Assembly (NCBI RefSeq): GCF_963924675.1
Contig: NC_089220.1
Span: forward strand, 119,118,697-119,182,696
Origin: Phocoena phocoena
Taxonomy: Eukaryota > Chordata > Mammalia > Artiodactyla > Phocoenidae
Length of the DNA: 64,000 nt
Direction of reading: 5' to 3'
Shown here: one piece after another, positions 25,001 to 38,100 of the stretch
Numbering within the stretch: position 1 is the stretch's first letter
Layout of the letters: each line of letters begins with the position of its first letter
Translations under genes and position numbers: made by a program
The notes under the pieces: generated by a model
The model's input: the letters and a program-made list of their open reading frames with translations, nothing else
What the model was told of the DNA's origin: nothing
Database searches by the model: none

Positions 25001-28000
25001 ATTAAATATCATGCTTAAAAATAAAATCAAAGGAATGGTAATTACAGAAGAAAAACTGTGGTAATCTTGAAAATACATAAGGTAAGACCACTGATCAGGT
25101 CTAGGTGAAAAGTGAGTCTACCACAAATTTTTTTTGTCCTCTGGGACTTTGCCCATGCCTTTCCCTTCCTTGCCTGAGATTCCCACTGCTGCCTACTCTT
25201 CCAAATGTCATATTCCCCCCTGCCCCATAAAACTTTCCAAGACCATTCTAGCCAGCAAATTTTGCATTCTGGCTAACCAAATGCATCCTTGTGTTGACTA
25301 AACCAAATTACACATAAGTAAGCAATCTAAAAACTTCTACTGTAGACCATTAGTAAAAACAGTTACAGTGAAATTATTCACTATCATAAAGTAGTCAGTA
25401 ACTACCCCCATCCTGAAGAATTTAGGCAACTGTCTCTCTTACTTGCTTGTCCCAACTTCTGGGAACTTTCAAAGAAAAAGTTTAATACGAAGGAAAGAAA
25501 AACACTCCAAAAAATTAAATTAGGGAGGAGAATCATGGGATTTTAAACTTTGTATATTCTCTTAGGTTCCTGAAACTCAGAAATCTGTCTCCAATTCTTT
25601 GAATCTCCCACTGGGCTCAAAGTGCATCTTGTATATAGTCATCTTTAAATAAGCACTTGCTGATTTAACAGAATTACAAGATCCAAGTTCTCATTTGGAT
25701 TTTGGCTCCTCCAAAACTGCTCAAAGTCTAGTAATCTGTTAATGAGTTAACACTCATTACACTCATTGGTCCTTACACTTCAGAAATGCTAAAGAGAAAC
25801 ATTTTAGCAAAAGGAGATTTGTAGATGACACTGAGTCACGAATTATCTAACCACCACCTTCCCTTTTAGCACCCCACTCTTCATTTTGGGGTGGAGAGTC
25901 TTGTCAGGAGGGAAGAAGGGAAGTTTTCATACTTGTAGATCAAAAGAAAGTACATTTTCTACAAGCACATAATAGCTACAAAAATGTTTGTTGGATGTCT
26001 AACAAGACAGAAGTAGTTCTAGTACCTATACAAAAAGCGAGCTAAGTATATATTAATGCATATTAAACTTTTCCTTAATATACACTTACTAAACTTTTCC
26101 TTAATATATACTGTCAGCAGCATTTACACCTAAAAAAAGTAGCCAATTCTACTTTTGTACTGTATCATTTTATCAACTCTACTTCTGTACTGTATCATTT
26201 TATCAATATGTATTCCAAGCCCTTATTGCTCTTTGCCTCCGAAGAGTTCCTGCTGAATATTGAGACAATCCAAGAACACTACAAAAAAAATAATAATCTA
26301 AGAGTCATCTAAAGATAAAATGCCATATACATGGGCATAGTAATATTTTCAACTTAAAAAAAATTTCAATTGCCAAAGTTGTATAGCAAACAGTATCCTA
26401 AGCTCAGCCTCTTCAGGCATTCAATTTATAGAATTTTTGTTTTACTAGAAGGTTCCTGCAAGAATGTTTGCCAGCTAACCTCCCCACCCACAGTCTATGA
26501 TGATCACTTAATTGCTTTGAGGGGACAACAGATACCATTAATCAGTACTTAAGGGGACAAGTAACATTAATCATACACGTGATTCTTAAATCATATAACA
26601 TGATCCAAAAAACAGAGATGAGAAATAAAATTTTTATATTATAGTCAAATTCTTGATAATGACATTAAAAAAAAAGACAGGCTTATCAGCCCACATAGAA
26701 CAACCATAATCCTCCCCTTTCGAGGTAAGGAAAGGGGCAATGGATTCTAAGAACAGAGCCCTAAGAGAGGGATAAAGAAAATGCTGACATTTAAAACCAG
26801 TTTCTTAAGATAATGTTCTCTCAATAAAGACAGAAACAACTCATGGTCATCTAGAAGTAGAAGTATTTTCTTTGTGGATGACTGGGACACAAAGAATACT
26901 TCTTACTATATCAACCAATAAAGCATCTTCAGTTGCCTACAAACAGCTCTCTCACAATATATTGTATTATCATCAAATAATCTTTCTGATTCTCACTACA
27001 CTACACCCTGGACTAAGCAAGAAAGATGGTCAAGTTTCGATGGCTCAATAATATAGCTCATAAAAATACCAGTGGACTGGGAATTGTATATTACCCTAAA
27101 TTGCCTACATCTTGCTAACTTACTATATTTTCCTATCTCATTCATTCATTCAAAAATATCTACTGCGTATATAGTATGGATGCTAAAGCACTGAACCAGA
27201 CACAGAGCATACAATGAAGAAAACTGACATGACCCTGCCTTCATGATGTTTACAATCCAGTAAAGATAACAGATGTTAAACAAATAAAGTGGGGGATGGA
27301 GACCCAGAGTTCTGTGAGAAGGAAAAACCAGGAGGCTTATTTTAAATTTGCTGGTCAGGAACAGCATATCTAAAAGTGACACACAGGCTGAGACCTGCAG
27401 GAATTGAAGTGTGGGTGGGAATAACATTCCAAGCAGAGGAAATGTATATGGAAGTCATGAGGAAAGAGTCTGCTCGGCACTACGGGCTGAAAGACAACTA
27501 GTGGGGCATTAGCTCAGAGAGGAAAAGTGTAGTAACAAGATGACTGAAGAGGAAAGCAAGGGCAAGATCACAGAGGGCATGCAGAATATGGTAAGGACAT
27601 CAACCTGTAGGAGCAGTGGGAAGACATGCGAACAGCTTAAGCAGGGGAGCAACATAATCAGAACAAATTTGTAAAAGCTCACTCTAGAGAAGCTTTATGA
27701 ATGAGGGAATAGAAGCAGGAGTCTGATCAGGAATCCTCTGAAGTGATCCAACTGGGAACTGATGGGGGTAGCAACAAAAATGGAGACAAGTAATTGGATC
27801 TGAGAACTCTTTAAAAGGGAGAATCAAAGGAAAATGAGGAAAAGGTGATGCAAAGAATGACTCCTAGGTTCATTAATTAAGATAAGCAAGACTGGGGAAG
27901 GGAAACTGAAAAGAAGATGGGTTCAAGTTTTTGTTTTTTGTCCTGAAGAGTTTGAGGTGCCTGTATAAGAGACATTCAAGTAGAGGTGTCAAGAAGGCAG

Positions 28001-28607
28001 AAGGATATTGGAAGCAGAAAAGACATAGGGATGTGAGATACGAACCTGGGAGTCACTGGCACATAGAAATATTTCAAAAGCCATGGGAGTTTTTTCAACG
28101 AATCATGCTAGAGCAACTGGACATTAGGCAAAAATCTATGAACTACACCTCATACCTTATGCAAAATTTAATTCAGAATGACTCACAGACTTATCTGTAA
28201 ACTGTAAAACCTTGAGGAAAAAAAGGTAGGAGAAAATCTTTGGGATCTAGGACTAGGCAAAGAGTTTTTAGCTTTGACACCAAAAGCATATCTATATAAG
28301 GAGAAACATCTATAAATTTGACTTCATCAAAACTAAAATATTTTGTTCTACAAAAGATTCTGTTAAGAAGATGAAATGAAGCTACATACTAGAAGAAACT
28401 AAAAAACCACACATCCAGGGTTTCCCGGGTGGCGCAGTGGTTGAGAGTCCACCTGCCGATGCAAGGGATACAGGTTTGTGCCCCGGTCCGGGAAGATCCC
28501 ACGTGCCGCGGAGCAGCTAGGCCCGTGAGCCATGGCCGCTGAGCCTGCACATCCGGAGCCTTTGCTCCGCGCAACGGGAGGCCACAACAGTGAGAGGCCC
28601 GTGTACC

Positions 28608-28638
<31 letters not shown>

Positions 28639-31600
28639 CACATATCCAGCAAAGGACTATTATGTAGAATATATTTTTAAAACTTTCAAAATTCAACGAA
28701 ATACAATCCAATTAGAAAACTGGCAAAAGACATGAACAGATATCTCTTGGAAGAGTATAAGCTGTCAAATAAGTACATGAAAGATATTCAACACTGGGGA
28801 ATATTAGGGAAAGCAAGTTAAAACCACAATGAGACATCACTACACACCTAACAGAATGCCTATAATAAAAACAAGTGACATCATCAAATGCTGGCAAGGA
28901 TATGGAGAAAGTGTGTCACTCACACATTCTTGGTAGGAATGTAAAATGGTAAAGCCACTCTGGAAAACAGTTTGGTAGTTTAAAAACTATATGCAATGAC
29001 CATATGACCCAGCAATTGCATTCCTGGACTTGTATCCCAGAAAAAGGACAATACATTCACAAAAAACACCTGTACACAAGTATTCACAGCAGCTTTACCT
29101 GTAATACCCAAACACTGAGATCAGTCTAGAAGTCCTAAAGCAGATTACTGGTTAACCAGACTGTGGTACATGGTGCACCATGGAATACTACTCAGCAATA
29201 AAAAGGAACAAAGTAGTCAGATGCTTAGATGACTCTCTAATTATGAGTTAAAAAAAAAAGCTAATCCCTAAAGTTTGCAATCCAAAAATGTATGATTCCA
29301 TTTATGTAAATTGTTTTTGAAATGACAAAATAGTAAGAATGCAGGACAGATTAGTAGTGGTTGCCAGGAATGAAGGGAAGAGGGGGCATTACAGTAAAAT
29401 GGGTATGGTTTAAAGGGGCCTCAAGAAGGATCCTCATGGTGTTGGAACTGTTCGGTACCTTGACTGTGGTGGTGGATACATAAACCTACTCAATATAGAG
29501 CTTAATATACACATACACACACGAGTTATAAGTAAAACTAGGAAAATCTGACTAATCTCTACTTATCGTACCACTATCTCTGTATCACTGTCTCATACTG
29601 TATCACTGCCTCCTCGTAATATTATACTACAGCTTTGCAGAAATGTTACCACTGGGGAAAATCGGCAAAGGGTACAAGGTATTTCTATTATTTCTTACAA
29701 CTGTGTGCAAATACAATTAACTCAATTAAAATTTTAATTTTTAAAAAAAGGCAAAGGAGGGCTTCCCTGGTGGCGCAGTGGTTGAGAGTCCGCCTGCCGA
29801 TGCAGGGGACACGGGTTCGTGCCCCGGTCCGGGAAGATCCCACATGCCGTGGAGCGGCTGGGCCCGTGAGCCATGGCCGCTGAGCCTGCGCGTCCAGTGC
29901 CTGTGCTCCACAACGGGAGAGGCCACAACAGTGAGAGGCCCATGTACCGCAAAAAAAAAAAAAAAAAGGCAAAGGAATGAAGGGAAAAGAAAAAAGGACC
30001 CAGCACTAAATTCTGAAGAACTCCAAGAGGTAGAAGTTAAGTGAACAAGGAGTTTCCAGCAAAAGAGACTGAGAAGAGGCAGTCAGAAGCCAAGGGAAAA
30101 ATGTTTCAGTGTTGCTGAGAAATCTGATAATCAGATATGACAGAGCCTGAAAAGGGACTTCTGTCTAATACCAAAGTCCCTATCAGCTATACCAGTTTGT
30201 TAGGAACACTAACAGCCAATGCCAGACTACATGGGGCTGAAAAGTGAACAGGAAGTGAAGAGTGTGGTTATATACACATTGCTTGTGGGAATGTAAATGG
30301 TGCAGCCACTTTGCAGTCTGGTACTTCATCAAAAAGTTAGTTACCAAAGGACCTAGTGCCTCCTCACATAGGTATATGCGAAAGAGAAATGAACATGTGC
30401 ACACAGAAGCGTGTACATGAATATTCACAGCATTATTCATGATAGCTCGAGGGTCATAAATAAAATGGAATGAGGTATTGATACATGCTGCAACGTGGAT
30501 GGACCTTGACAAATTTTTTTTAATATAAATTTATTTTATTTATTTATTTTTGGCTGCGTTGGGTCTTTGTTGCTGCACACAGGCTTTCTCTAGTTGCAGC
30601 GAGCATGGGCTACGCTTCATGCGGTGCGCAGGGCTTCTCACTGCGGTGGCTGCTCTTGTGGCGGAGCATGGGCTCTAGGCACACGGGCTTCAGTAGTTGT
30701 GGCACGCAGGTTCAGCAGTTACGGCACACGGGCTTAGTTGCTCCACAGCATGTGGGATCTTCCTGGACCAGGGCTTGAACTCACGTCCCCTGCATTGGCA
30801 GGCAGACTCTCAACCACTGCGCCACCAGGGAAGCCCACAAATTTTGTTAAGTGAAAGAAGCCAGTCACGAAAGGCTGTAATTTGTTTGGTTCCATTTAAA
30901 TGAAATGTCCAGAACAGGCAAATCCAGAGAGACAGAAAGGAGATTAGTGGCTGCTGGTGGGTGGGGTGTAGGAGGGAGGAATGAGAAGTGATTGCTAATG
31001 GGTACAGAGTTTCTTTTCGAAGGTGCTGGAAATTAGTGGTAAAGGTTGCACAACTCTCAGTATACTAAACCACTGAATTATACACTTTAAAAGGTAAGTT
31101 TTACCATATGTGAATTGTATCACAATAAAGCTGTTATGTTTAAAAAAATTTTTTGACTATGACAAGAAACAAATAAGGGAGCAGCTAGGAGATGTGGGAT
31201 ATAAAATATCTGGAACAAAAATTGCTTAATAATCTATCCAGAGTCACAGTGTTCAAGCTTTAGCCTTATTCTAAGATTGCAAGCTCTGTTCTATCAGGCT
31301 TCACACTTTTTAGTTCTTCTTTAGTTCTTCCCGTGTCAGCCAGTAATTCTTCCTCTTTACTTAATAGTAGACTGTTATTTTGATTTTGCCTCAAAATCAT
31401 TTTGATTCTGCCTCAAATCAGCACTCACCTTTCATTCATCTTTCCATTCCCATTACTACTGTACCGATTTAGGTTCTCATCACTTCATCCTAAGACAGTG
31501 GCCTCAGCTCTAGTTAACAAGGCTCGCATTCTTCCAGGTTTTGTGAATATAAGTTTGTCCTGTAGTCTCTTCTACTGTCACCATATTTATCTTTCTAAAA

Positions 31601-34600
31601 CATTCTCTTTACTGTTATTTCCCTGTTCCTGAACCAGTTACAGAAAGATAAATTCAATATCCATGGGAAATAGTTTGCTCACCAATCCATGCTCCTATAT
31701 AATTATAAGATATTGTCAACACAATTTCTTATAATTCTCCTATATGAATTCTACCCCTCTTGTGTTATAGCTCAAACTGATCTGGTACACTTTGAATACA
31801 TCATGCTCTTTCCCAAATGAGTGACTGTGTTTACTTTTCGCCTACACAGACAATTTTCCTTCAACCTCCGTCAGTTGACCAAACCCCACCCAATACTTCA
31901 TGGCCTAGCTGAGATCCCACCTACTTGTCCAAGTCTTCCCAGATCACTATCGCCAGGAGCAATCTCCTTCTCCTTCAACCTCAGAGAACTTAAGTCCATA
32001 TTTAACATTTGACAATCAGTTGAGTACTCAATACTTTTAATCTTTTACATTGCTGGCTTTTCGTATAATAATACGAAAAATACTTTATTAGAAGTTAGAA
32101 GATTTATCTGGATAAACCACCAGCTTATTATTCCAGTTATTCACTTGAATAATGGGAAAATAACCCCATTTGGTAAAAGGAATCAATGAAGAGAAACTGT
32201 TCAATATATAACAGATTTTTAAACTGAAAATGGCATTATTCATAATTTCATGTGTTTTCTCTACAGGTGGTAAACTACTAAGATCATAAATTCTTAAAAT
32301 TCTTGGGATTTTTCACAACAGAATGTGAAAAATCTGTGTCAAGTTTACATGAGATTTGAAAATGATCTGATAAAAATATTTTTATATATTTATCCTGAAT
32401 TTACAAAAAGTTTCCAAATATTTTCCTCAATCATTTATAGCCACCCAGATTGCTTTAATCTAAATGAAACTATTACTATATCAACCATAGAGATGATCAG
32501 AGGACTGGATATTTTTAGGTTTTAATCACCATAATATGTCTCACAAAGTGGAATTGATTAGCTGAGCATATCAGAATTCTCAAATTAGTTTAACTGCTCT
32601 TACTTTGAGGATCTACAGAACATTTCACAACTAACCTAGGTACAAATTCTGATCTTTTCCCCATCCTTCACCTGACTTCTAATCACCAAAAGGCAATATA
32701 AGCTTCAATTAAAAAATGGATGACAATTACCATTTGATCCTACCAAACTGAGACAACTACCTTTAGAAGATCAATGACCAGCTCCATAGGCCCATGAGAT
32801 TTCCTGTGATTATTCCTAGGATCATAGGCATGTGGGAATCACTCTAATCCTAACTTTCTCTAAACCCTCAATTACATCTTACATTTGAAAAACTTTCGAT
32901 TTTTTAAGGTGAAGTATATACAAATAGAGGTCATTAAAAACTCTACCTGTAAACATAATGGTTTATGCCAATGATTCTCAAATTATGGTTCCCAGCCTAG
33001 AACATCAGCTTCACCTGAGACCATCTAACTCATGCAAATTCTTAGGCCCTACCCCAGTCCTACTGAATCAGAAACCTTGAGGTAAAGCCCAGCACTCTAG
33101 GCATCCTAGCATTTAACTACCCCTCCAAATGATTCTGATGTAGACTATCAAAGAAAACAGTCACTTAAACTTACCCTCCTGAGAGAACAGGTAACACCAC
33201 TCGAACAAATGGAGGATCAAATGGAAAGTTATCCTAAAAAACAAATAAGCAAGTTTAATTTTAAGAATATCCTTAATACTGTATTATTTAGAAGATTTAA
33301 AAATACTCTATAGCCCAGTCACTGAGCCGCCACCAAGGACTCAGCAGCCTCCCCCTTGAGCCCCCTCGCTTCCCAACACTCTGTCCCCACAACCCGCCTT
33401 CTCCAGCCGCCGCCTTCCACAGGCCATTTCCACCGAGGAAAAGGGATTGCATCATATGTCCACTATCCAGAAGCTCCACACTATCTACCCCTTTGCTGAT
33501 GCAAGGGTGATGATCTGCTTCCTGCTGGCACTGAGGATTATATCCATGTAAGAATTCAACAGGAAAACAGCAGGAAGACCCTTACTACTGTCCAAGGGAT
33601 CACTGATGATTACGATAAAAAGAAACTAGCAAAGGCGTTTAAGAAGAAATTTGCTTGCAATGGTACTGTAATTGAGCATTCAGAATATGGAGAAGTAATT
33701 CAGCTACAGGGTGATCAGGGCAAGAACATCAAAAATATATGCCAGTTCCTCGTAGAGACTAGACTGGGTAAGGACGATCAGCTCAAGGTTCATGGGTTTT
33801 AAGTGCTTCTGGCTCACTGAAGCTTAAGAGAGGATTTCCTTGCAATGAGTAGAATTTTCCTTCTGTCCCCTGTCACAAGTTTAAAAACCTCACAGCTTAT
33901 ATAATGTAACCATTTGGGGTCTGCTTTTAACTTGGACTAGTAACTCCTTCAGGCAATAAAATAAAAAGAGCCAAAAAAACCCATAAACATTAAAAAGAAA
34001 AAAAAAGTTTATAAAGAATGTATACATTTATTATCTAATGATGAATGAGGGTCATAAACATAAAAATAGTCCTCCAAAATGAAATGAAATGAAAACAAAA
34101 GCTAACATAAATGAAGTTAAGATCAGGCCCAACAAAAACAGAAATATAGAAAAAATATGGAACAGGATAGAAAGCACAGAGATAAACCCACACACATATG
34201 GTCACCTTATCTTTGATAAAGGAGGCAAGATTATACAATGGAGAAAAGAAAGCCTCTTCAATAAGTGGTGCTGGGAAAAATGGACAGGTACATGTAAAAG
34301 TATGAAATTAGAACACTCCCTAACACCATACACAAAAATAAACTCAAAATGGATTAAAGACCTAAATGTAAGGACAGACACTATCAGACTCTTAGAGGAA
34401 AACATAGGCAGAACACTCTATGACATAAATCACAGCAAGATCCTTTTTGACCCACCTCCTAGAGAAATGGAAATAAAAACAAAAATAAACAAATGGGACC
34501 TAATGAAACTTAAAAGCTTTCACACAGCAAAGGAAACCATAAACAAGACAAAAAGACAACCCTCAGAATGGGAGAAAATATTTGCAAATGAAGCAACTGA

Positions 34601-35143
34601 CAAAGGATTAATCTCCAAAATTTACAAGCAGCTCATGCAGCTCAATAACAAAAAAACGAACAACCCAATCCAAAAATGGGCAGAAGACCTAAATAGACAT
34701 TTCTCCAAAGAAGATATACAGATTGCCAACAAACACATGAAAGGATGCTCAACATCATTAATCATTAGAGAAATGCAAATCAAAACTACAATGAGATATC
34801 ATCTCACACCGGTCAGAATGGCCATCATCAAAAAATCTAGAAACAATAAATGCTGGTGAGGGTGTGGAGAAAAGGGAACACTCTTGCACTGTTGGTGGCA
34901 ATGTAATTTGATACAGCCACTATGGAGAACAGTATGGAGGTTCCTTAAAAAACTGAAAATACGGCTTCCCTGGTGGCTGACAGTCTGCCTGCCGATGCAG
35001 GGGACACGGGTTCGTGCCCCAGTACGGGAGGGTCCCACGTGCGGCGGAGCGGCTGGGCCCGTGGGCCATGGCCGCTGGGCCTGCGCGTCCGGAGCCTGTG
35101 CTCCGCAACAAGAGAGGCCACAATGGTGAGAGGCCCACGTAAC

Positions 35144-35181
<38 letters not shown>

Positions 35182-38100
35182 TAGAACTACAATACAACCC
35201 AGCAATCCCACTACTGGGCATATACCCTGAGAAAACCGTAATTCAAAAAGAGTCATGTACCACAATGTTCATTGCAGCTCTATTTACAATAGCCAGGACA
35301 TGGAAGCAACCTAAGTGTCCATCATCAGATGAATGGATAAAGAAGATGTGGCACATATATACAATGGAATATTACTCAGCCATAAAAAGAAACGAAATTG
35401 ACTTATTTGTAGTGAGGTGGATGGACCTGCAGTCTGTCATACAGAGTGAAATAAGTCAGAAGGAGAAAAACAAATACTGTATGCTAACACATATATATGG
35501 ACTCTAAGGAAAAGAAAATGTCATGAAGAGCCTAGGGGTAGGACGGGAATAAAGACACAGACCTACAACAGCATGGACTGGAGGATATGGAGAGGGGGAA
35601 GGGTAAGCTGTGACAAAGTGAGAGAGTGGCATGGGCACATACACACTACCAAATGTAGGGTGGATAGCTAGTGGGAAGCCGCCGCATGGCACAGGGAGAT
35701 CAGCTAGGTGGTCTGTAACCACCTACAGGGGTGGGATAGGGAGGGTGGGAGGGAGGGAGATGCAAGAGGGAAGAGATGGGAACATATGTATATGTATTAC
35801 TGATTCACTTTGTTATAAAGCAGAAACTAACACAACATTATAAAGCAATTATACTCCAATAAAGATGTTAAAAAAATAAAAAAATAAAATAAAAAGATCA
35901 GGCCCAAATAGGACAGTATATTGTAAACTTAAGAAACACACAGAGATAGCCTCACCCACCAGAGGGCAGCCAGCAGAAGCAAGAAGAACTACAATCTTAC
36001 ACCTGTGGAACAAAAACCACATTCACAGAAAGACAGACAAGATGAAAAGGCACAGGACTGTGTACCAGATGAAGGAACACTATAAAAGCCCAGAAAAACA
36101 ACTAAATGAATTGGAGATAGGCAACCTTCCAGAAAAAGAATTCAGAATAATGACAGTGAAGATGATCCAGGACCTCGGAAAAACAATGGAGGCCAATATC
36201 GAGAAGATGCGAGAAATGTTTAACAAACATCTAGAAGAATTAAAGAACAAACAAACACAGATGAACAACACAATAAGTGAAATGAAAAATACACTAGAAG
36301 GAATCAATGGCAGAATAACTGAGGCAGAAGAACGGATAAGTGAACTGGAAGACAGAATGGTGGAATTCACTGCTGCACAACAGAATGAAGAAAAAAAAAG
36401 GATGAAAAGTAATGAAGACAGGTTAAAAGACCTCTGAGACAACAATAAACGCAACAACATTCGCATTATATGGGTTCCAGAAGGAGAAGAGAGAGAGAAA
36501 GGACCCGAGAAAATATCTGAAGAGATTATAGTCAAAAACTTCCCTAACATGGGAAAGGAAATAGCCACCCATGTCCAGGAAGTGCAGAGAGTCCGATATA
36601 GGATAAACCCAAGCAAAAACAGGCCGAGACACATAAATAATCAAATTGGCAAAAATTAAATACAAAGAAAAATTATTGAAAGAAGCAAGGGAAAAATAAC
36701 AAACAAGGGAATTCCCATGAGATAAACAGCTGACTTCTCAGCAGAAACTCTACAAGCCAGAAGGGAGTGGCATGATATACTTAAAGTGATAAAAGGGAAG
36801 AACCTACAAGCAAGATTACTCTACCTGGCAAGGATCTCATTCAGATTTGATGGAGAAATCAAAACCTTTAGAGACAAGAAAAAGCTAAGAGAATTCAGCA
36901 GCACCAAACCAGCTCTACAGCAAATGCTAAAGGAACTTCTCTAGACATGAAACACAAGACAAGAAAAGGACCTACAAAAACAAACCCAAAACAATTAAGA
37001 AAATGGTCATAGGAACATACATATCGATAATTACCTTAAACGTGAATGGATTAAAATGCTCCAACCAAAAGACACAGGCTGGCTGAATGAATACAGAAAC
37101 AAGACCCACATATATGCTGTCTACAAGAGACCCACTTCAGACTTAGGGAAACATTCAGACTGAAACTGAGGGGCTGGAAAAAGATATTCCATGCAAATGG
37201 AAACCACAAGAAAGCTGGAGTAGCAATACTCATATCAGATAAAATAGGCTTTAAAATAAAGAACGTTACAAGAGACAAGGAAGGACACTACCTAATGATC
37301 AAGGAATCAATCCAAAAAGATATAACAATTATAAATATATATGCACCCAACATAGGAGCACCTCCAATACATAAGGCAACTGCTAGCAGCTTTAAAAGAG
37401 GAAATCGACAGTAATACAATATTAGTGGGGGACTTTAACACCTCACTTAAACCGATGGACAGATCATCCAAAATGAAAAGAAGAAAGGAAACACGAGCTT
37501 TATATGACAAAACAGACCAGACAGAATTGATATTTATAGGACATTCCATCCAAAAACAGCAGATTACACTTTCTTCTCAAGTGCGCACGGAACATTCTCC
37601 AGGACAGATCACATTTTGGGTCACAAATCAAGCCTCAGTACATTTAAGAAAACTGAAATCATATCAAGCATCTTTTCTGACCACAATGCTATGAGATTAG
37701 AAATCAATTACAGGGAAAAAACATAAAAAACACAAACACATGGAGACTACACAATACATTACTAAATAACTAAGAGATCACTGAAGAAATCAAAGACGAA
37801 ATCAAATCAAAACTACCTAGACACAAATCAAAAATTACCTAGAGACAAATGACAATGAAAATACAATGATCCAAAACCTATGGGATGCAGCAAAAGCAGT
37901 TCTAAGAGGGAAGTTTATAGCTATACCAGCCTACCTCAAGAAACAAGGAAAATGTCAAATAAACAATCTAACCTTACATCTAAAGGAACTAAAGAAGAAC
38001 AAACAAAATCCAAAGTTAGCAGAAGAAATCATAAAGATCAGAGCAGAAATAAATGAAACAGAAACAAAGAAAACAACAGCAAAGATCAATAAAACTAAAA

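Larger units (their letters stand above)
23941..33174 (-). other. UBE2Q2: UBE2Q2 9.2-kb intron
   Basis: It contains a CHR SINE at 24622, an L2-like scrap near 25120-25260, short tandem duplications at 26064-26208, a split L2 (27130-30150) invaded by an old L1, another old L1 (30190-31140), L2-like sequence (31400-32040) and an MER5A-like element (32955-33145). The stretch 25270-27120 otherwise shows nothing I can name. Confidence 0.7.

Noticed and set aside
28389..28711. Repeated open frames reading '[20 protein letters not shown]'-like peptides here and at about ten other sites
   Set aside because: These are translations of the CHR SINE body on its minus strand. They recur wherever the SINE occurs and are not proteins.
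33297..33479. Minus-strand 60-codon frame next to a UBE2Q2 exon
   Set aside because: Antisense of the EIF1 pseudogene leader; no splice or protein support.
34089..34859. 256-codon open frame, plus strand
   Set aside because: C-terminal L1 ORF2 remnant of a 5'-truncated insertion flanked by a target-site duplication. The similar 251-codon frame at 44079-44834 has the same explanation.
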